DNA from: Euryodendron excelsum
Taxonomy: Eukaryota; Streptophyta; Magnoliopsida; Ericales; Pentaphylacaceae
Reading direction: 5' to 3'
DNA length: 64,000 nt
Assembly (NCBI GenBank): GCA_033060915.1
Contig: CM065384.1
Coordinates: 18,387,501-18,451,500, forward strand
A program made the position numbers and the translations under genes. Position 1 is the stretch's first letter. Every line of letters begins with the position of its first letter. This document shows, piece by piece, positions 57,423 through 64,000 of this stretch. The notes beneath the pieces were generated by a model. The model saw only the letters and a list, made by a program, of their open reading frames with translations. It was not told the DNA's origin and ran no database searches.

Positions 57423-60400
57423 TGTAAGCACCCCATTTTTTATTCGCTCAGCAATCTCCAGTCCGTCCAGACTTGAGTTCAAGTCAGTATGGACATATTC
57501 TAATTTAAATTAGCTTTTTAAGTCTAATCCTATCTATCAATCGCTTCGTGAGCCCATTGGGCCCAATTGAGGCAAAATGACCAAAGTGCCCTTGGGGCAT
57601 TGTTCGGTCCAATTCCAGTGGGCACATCTTCTCAAAGACAATAAGTCCTCTTTTCAATCCAATTTCAAGTCCAATTCCAATTCCAATTAAATTCAGCATG
57701 CCTTTCGAGATAGTTGATTCTTTAAAGCGGTAAGTCCATCCTGTCTAGTAAGTTTTCCAAGAGAACTCTTCGAAATGGTAAGTCCCTTCAAACCTGTCCA
57801 CCTAGACTAGACCCCAAGTCCTCGAGATGGTAGAACGGTCCACATTTGGCGCCTACTAGCTGCCAATGAAGAAATGTTCGTTTTAGCACTCGAGATAGTT
57901 GATTCCTTAAGGCGGTAAGTTCATCTTGTCCGGCACATTTTCTGAGAGAACTATTTAGAATGGTAAGTCCTTTCAAACCCGTCGACCGGGATGTGACCCC
58001 AAGTCCCTGAGATGGTAGAACGGTCCACCTTTGGTGCCAGCTAGCCCGCCAACGAAGAAATGTCCATTTCGGCATGCCTTTCGAGAAAGTTGATTCCTTA
58101 GGCGCTAAGTCCACCTAGCAGCTTCCTGAGATTAGGCAGTCTCTGGAATGATCGTGACTCGTTAGAGTAATGAAAATACTCGTAAATATCGCAACCGTCA
58201 GTGTGGCGGAAACAATCGCAAATAGGTCGATATAGAGAATTGCCAACAAACCTCTATGTCACGGGACCGCCGTCATAGTGACGGAAACACTCAAACCTAG
58301 GTCAACACCAGTGCCTGCTAACCCACTCTAATAAAAAATGACCAAACTGCCCCTAAGGCCATTTCCGGTATGTTCTTAAGTCCTCAGAACAGTAAGTCCA
58401 CCCCTCCAAGACCATCCCAAAGACAATCCAGCATGATTAGGTGCTTTCCAGTCAGTTTCGGGCCAATTCTGAGACATTCCAGTCAAGATGACCATTTTGC
58501 CCCTAGGCATCCGAGCGCCCCGAGAGCCACACCAGCTCTGGGTATCAAACCGATAACCTGCCGGGGATGCTTTTGATAGTATCCTTGACCTTCCAATACA
58601 TTTCTAGATCATTCTGAGTTCGTTCCGGCAAACTTGATGCAAAATGACCGTTTTACCCCTGGTGGGCCGGTCGCCTCTTCCAACCACATCGGCCCTAGAT
58701 ATCAAACCGGTAACCTCCTGAAACATTGTAGTTAATGTTTTCGAGTCTCGAGTCTTCTTTTGGGATATTTTGAGTCCATCTTGACAGCTTTCTGTCCCTG
58801 TTGACTGTTTTGCCCCTAATGGCTAAGTCAATCTCTTCCACACGTCCTGTCATTATTCTTCAAGTCTACTACCCCCAAGACACTGTTCTAAGGTTTTCTA
58901 TTCGTTTTTGGCCTTCCGGGCCATTCTCGACTCTTTAAATTATTCCCGGACCTTCTGAAGTTATTCCCAGTGAAGCCAGGCTAAAAATTGCATGGTAGTC
59001 ACTAGTATAGGTGCCGAAATCTTCTAAAGATATGTTGCTTGCCAAACTTAAAACTTTCCTAAGTGGCTGGCGCCACTCCTAGTGGCACTAGAAGGAAATT
59101 TTGCCTGGCGCCACTGCAACAGGTGCTAGGTCAATTCTCTCTCTATAAATACAGAGCCTCTTCCAACGTGAAAAGGGTCTGTAAACTCAGTCTAAAAACT
59201 CTTCTCTTTGATACACAGAGCTCATTGCCTTTCCTAACCCTAGTCTTCTTTAGGTTTCCCGAACCCTAGCCCCTATACACTAAACCCTAGTATACATACA
59301 CTCTTATACACTTATATACACTCATATACTAGCCTCCAAAGCCTCTATTGAAGACTTGAAGTGCTGCAACTTCGAAGCTCCTGAAGATCAAAGCAAACTC
59401 TCGAAGACCGACGCAAAGTGAAGTGAAGATCGAAGTAAAGCAAGCAAGCAAAACAAAGCAAATAAAAGAAGACTCAAGGTAGGCTCTCTATTTATGTTAA
59501 CCCATCTCCCCCATTTCTCTTCTCTCTCCTAAACCACTTGTGTTTTCTTCTATTTTAATCCCCATCTTCTACCCCCTTTCTTGCATGCTTGAAATACGGG
59601 ATTTTTCGATTCATGTGTAGGATTAGGCTATTGAAAGTTACCATGTTAGGGGCTTTCTCTTAGTCTAACTGGAGACCACGTGGGTTCGGCCCCCTTGATT
59701 ATGTGGTGAAGCCTTTAATCTTGTATGTTCACGACCCCAACTTGCATTGTGCATATCATGATCATGCATCTCTCCAAAATCTGTTTTCAAACTTGTTTTC
59801 AAAACTTGCATCAAAACCATTTTCAAAACTTGCATTAAAATTTTCTTCTTCAAAACTTATTTTCAAAATCACAATCCTAAGGTGATTCTAGTCTTTTCAT
59901 GGTTAGGGTTGCTTTAGGAAAGTGTTACATTTAAAGTGACCAATATAGTCCATATTTTCAAATCCTTGTTGTTTTCAAAACCACAATCCTAGAATATTTC
60001 TAACTTTCTTATGGTTACAATTATTTTAGGAAAGTGAGATATTTTTAGAGGCTTCCAAAAGTCCATCACTTTTCAAATTGCTTTTCAAACTTACGTTTCA
60101 AAACCCTTTTTTAAATTCTCTCTAAAACCTCTTTTAAAATCTTCTTCAAAATCTCTTTTTCAACATACTTTCTAAAAACTCTCTCCAATCTCCTTTCCAA
60201 AATTGTTTTCTAAACACTCTCTTCAAAAAATCTATTTTCCAAAACTTCTTTTTAAATTCCTTTCCAAAAGCTCTTTTCAAAATTCACTTCCTAAAAACAC
60301 TCCCTAAGCTTCCTTCCTAACAAGTCTTTTCAAAAATCTCTTTCCTAAAAACTCTTTCCAAAAATCCATTTCCAAAAACTCTCTTTTCAACCGTACTTTC

Positions 60401-62231
60401 AAAAAAACTCTTTTTTTAGATCTCATTCCAAAAATCTTCCTTTCCAAAATTCACTTTTCAAAATCTCTGTTCTTGAAGTCCAAGTTAAGCTCTAGAGCCA
60501 TGGTTAGGAAACCCTAATTTTATTTCCTAAAACATGATTTTCAATCTTGCCTCAAACTTTAGGTTTTCAAATCCTATTTTCTACATCAAAACCATATATT
60601 TTCAAAACGTATTTTCTACTCCAAAATCTAGGATTTCTAAAACTTCATCTTTCTAATTTCACGTCAAATCAAATCCTCTGTTTTAGGAAATCAAATCCAA
60701 TCTCCCCATTTAGGAAACTAGATCCAATCCTTCGTTGTTTGGAAACAAAATCAAAATATTTCTTTTTAGAAACAAAATTCAATCTTTTGTTTTAGGAAAT
60801 AGGAGTCTCAATCTTTCCTAAACCAAATTTTTTCTAATCCAAAATCCTTCCTAATCTCATACCTTCATAAACCTTAAGTTTCCAAAACTTTAACTTTCAA
60901 ATCTTTCCTTAAACTTTAAACTTCCAAATCTTTCCTAATTCCAACCTTTCCTAATTTCATACCTTTCCAAATCTCAACTTTCCATATTCTAAATTTCCCA
61001 AATTTTTCTTAAACTCAAACATTTTCTAATTTTACGTATTTCTAAAACTCAAACTTCGAATCTTTTTAAAATTCTAAACTTTCTAAGTTTCAAATCTTTC
61101 CAAATCCAAAACTTTCTTAAGTCAAAGCTTTTTAAATTCAAAACTTTCTTAAGTCAAAACTTTCTAAATTCTAAACTTTCCAAATTCCAAATCTTTCAAA
61201 CTTTTCCTAATTCAAATCTTTCCAATTTCAAAACCTTTCCTAAAATGAAACTTTCCTAAAATGAAACCTTTCTTAGATCAAAACTTTTCTAAAATGACAT
61301 TTTTCTAAAATGAAACTTTCCTAATTCGAACATTTTCTAAATCCAATTTTTCTTAAATTCCAACTTCCCTAATCTTCCAAGTCCAACCTTCGAGTCAAAT
61401 TTTTTCTCAAACCTTTCCAAGTCAAGTCTAATTTTTCTTAAACCTCAAGTCTTTCCTAAGGTCCATCTTTCCTTAGTCTAGGTTTCCTAAAACCAAGCTT
61501 TCCAAAACCAATCTTTTCAAATCCTCCAATCAAAATTCAAATTTCCTAATCTTCCAATCCAAATTCCAACTTAAATCTTTTTTCAAATCAAACCTTCTAT
61601 TTTCAATTGGACTTTTGTTCAAACTATGACTAACCTGATTCCTTAAAAGGCATACATAGGCAACCCTCACAGGTGCGGTCATAACTTTTTTCAAATCTCC
61701 AATTCCACAATCTTCTTCAAGTTTTCAATTCCATAATCTATTTCAAATTTCTAATTATAAAAATCTATTTACAAATCCCTATTTTCAATTTCTAAAACTC
61801 TTCTCTTCAAACTCAACTCTTCTTTTCAAATCGAAGTTTCAAATTAAGTCTTTTCAAATCACAAATTTATTTTCCAAGTCTATTTTTAAAGTTAAACTTT
61901 TTTTTTTTTTGCACTTGCATTTCATGCATCATTTCTTTTAAAAGTTCTTTTCTAAAGTGGATAGTTTTGGACATACATTAATCGAAGACTTTAATGGGTG
62001 AATCTAGGGTGAATAGACATGTAGGTACCACAAGGGTGAGGTAGGGTGATGACTTAGTGCGTCCTCCCTACACGCAACCAACCTCCAAACCTAAATCACT
62101 GTTTTTGAAAGACCAAATGGAGTTATTTTCAAAAAAGGGCTTAATTTTTCCAAAGGTTGCCAAACAACCTCTTTTCTTAAAAACCCTCTCTTGAAGAAAT
62201 ATTTTCAAAGATCGTTTTCAAAAACCCTAAG
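57423..62231 (+). repeat. Ogre-like LTR, 3' end truncated
   Basis: It starts with TGTAAGCACCCC and continues collinearly with the other LTRs to 'aaaaccctaag' at about 62231, where roughly the last 200 bases are missing. A TATA box CTATAAATAC lies at 59143-59152, with GGCGCC boxes at about 59065-59130 and the pyrimidine-rich array at about 60060-61560. It abuts an LTR of opposite orientation. Confidence 0.82.
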
Positions 62232-64000
62232 CGGGAATACACACACAAGCAGGAAAAATACTGTACTCTCTCGTTAGAACTCATCCTCCTAGAAGAATGA
62301 GTGCGACTAGGTTTGAATTGCAAATTGATTTGAATAAAGGGCTTTTAGAAAACATTCGGAGTCGCCACTTAACTTGATTAAAGTGAGTTAGGCCACCTAA
62401 AAACTAAGCACAATCTGAATACTACACTGAGGATTTTTGAAAACGCTTCCTCAAGAGAGGGTGTTTTAAGAAAACAGGTTGTTTGGCGACCGTTAGAAAA
62501 TATTTAAGTCCTTTTTGAAAATAACTTCATTTTGATCCTTCGAAAACAATGATCTAAGTTCGGAGGTTGGTTACGTGTAGGGAAGACACACTAAGCCATC
62601 ACCCTACCCTGCTCTTGCGATACCTCCATGTCTATTCACCCTAGATTTACCCATTGAAGTCTTCAATTAATATATGTCCAAAACTATCCACTTCAAAAAA
62701 AGAATATTTAAAAAAAACTATCATGATGCATGATATACAAGTACAAGAAAAAAGACTTGATTTGCAAATAGATTTGAAAAGAAGAATTTGATTTGATTTT
62801 AGAAGAGAGACTTGAAAAAATAGATTTGACTTTCAAAGAAAGTTTTAGAGATCGAAAATAGAGATTTGAAAATAGATTTTTGAAATTAGAAATTAGAAAT
62901 AGATTATAGAATTGAAAACTTAAGAAGAGTTATGGAATTAGAGATTTGAAAAAAAGTTATGACTGCACCCATGAGGGTTGCCTACATATCCTTTTTGAGG
63001 AATTAGGTTAGTCGTAGTTCGGATAAGAGCCCGATTGAAAATAGAAATTTTGATTAGAAAAATGATTTGATTTGAACTTAGAAAATAAGATTTGAAATTA
63101 GAATTTAGAATTGAAAATATTGGACTTTGATTTAGAAATATAGAACTTGAAGAAAGGATTTGGACTTGTTTTGGAAAGATTAAGGTTTAGGAAACCTAGA
63201 CTTAGGAAATATAGGATTTAGGAAAGACTTTGAGATTGAAAAAGATTTGACTCGAATGTTGGACTTGGAAGATTAGAAAAATTGAAATTTAAGAAAGGTT
63301 CAAATTAGGAAAGTTTCATTTTAGAAAAGTTTGGTTTTAAGAAAGTTTAAAATTAGGAGAATTTCCTTTTTAAGAAAGAGTTGATTTTGGAAAGATTTGA
63401 ATTAGAAAAATTTTGATTTAAAAAAATTTTAACTTAAGAAAGTTTCGAATTTAGAAAGTTTTGAGTTTAGAAAGTTTCGGATTTGGAAAGGTTTAAAATT
63501 TAGAAAGTTTTAACTTATGAAAGTTCCGAATTTAGAAGGCTTAGGATTTGGAAAGTTTAGAATTTTAGAAAGATTAGAAGTTAAGTTTTAGAAATACTTG
63601 AAATTAGGAAAGGTTTGACTTTAAGAAAGATTTGAAGATTTAGATTTGGAAAGTTGAAATTTGGAAAGGTATGGAATTAAGAAAGGTTGGAATTAGGAAA
63701 TATTAAGAAGCTTAAAGTTAAGGAAAGATTTGAAAGTTCAAGTTTTGGAAACTTAAGGTTTATGAAAGTATGTGATTGGGGAGGAGTGGATTAGGAAAGG
63801 TTTAGATTTTGTTTCTAAGAAAGAGATGATTTGATTTTGTTTCCAAAAAACAGAGGATTTGACCTAGTTTCCTAAATGGGAAGATTGGATTTGGTTTCCT
63901 AAAGGGAAGATGAAGTTTTGGAAATCCAAGATTTTGAATACTATAGTTTTTGATGTAGAAAATAGGTTTTGGAAACCTAAAATTTGAGGCAAAAATAGGG
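62232..64000 (-). repeat. Ogre-like LTR, minus orientation, cut by window end
   Basis: It starts within 'gaatacacacacaagc.ggaaaaat', about 30 bases inside the usual LTR terminus, and follows the normal minus-oriented order (63180-63760 is the purine-rich array). The continuation lies beyond the window. No coding content. Confidence 0.8.

Overview
This window looks like a gene-poor, heterochromatin-type stretch of a flowering-plant nuclear genome, probably a eudicot, although I cannot name the species. I find no intact host gene, tRNA, rRNA or CRISPR array. Almost every base belongs to LTR retrotransposons nested in one another. Two Ty3/gypsy groups are present. The first is an Ogre/Tat-like family with LTRs of about 4.1-5.4 kb, a primer-binding site matching tRNA-Arg, and a gag with one zinc knuckle but no pol. 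The second is a Tekay/Del-type chromovirus with 2.4 kb LTRs, a tRNA-iMet primer-binding site, a single-frame gag-pol and a C-terminal chromodomain.

Layout: 1-518 is the edge of an older Ogre-like copy (copy 2). 524-24432 is a complete Ogre-like element on the minus strand (copy 1), bounded by the 5-bp duplication ACTTT. Its 3' LTR (524-10898) is split by a 5.36-kb solo LTR of the same family (4349-9707, duplication ATACC). Its interior holds, in element order, the tRNA-Arg primer site, a leader, a broken gag (18024 to 16022), a repeat-bearing 3' region without pol, and a degenerate multi-exon gene on the opposite (plus) strand at about 11.1-14.06 kb. 24438-27994 is more of copy 2. 27995-31966 is a truncated LTR. 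31967-47639 is the chromovirus: an integrase/chromodomain remnant, an LTR, then gag-pol interrupted by a 4.96-kb solo Ogre-like LTR (36735-41698, duplication GCTAT), and a second LTR. 47640-52993 is the leader and 5' LTR of copy 2. 53056-64000 holds three more Ogre-like LTRs in alternating orientation, forming large inverted repeats.

None of the coding units is functional as it stands. Chromovirus gag-pol carries 15 premature stops and active-site substitutions but apparently no frameshift, so it decayed by base substitution. The Ogre-like copies lack reverse transcriptase and integrase and must have been mobilised in trans. The most interesting unit is the antisense gene in copy 1. It resembles the plant mobile domain, has two plausible GT-AG introns, and has an upstream region with the same 10-base palindromic box that is clustered before the TATA box of the LTRs. 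One promoter module may therefore have driven both the genomic RNA and an opposing accessory transcript.
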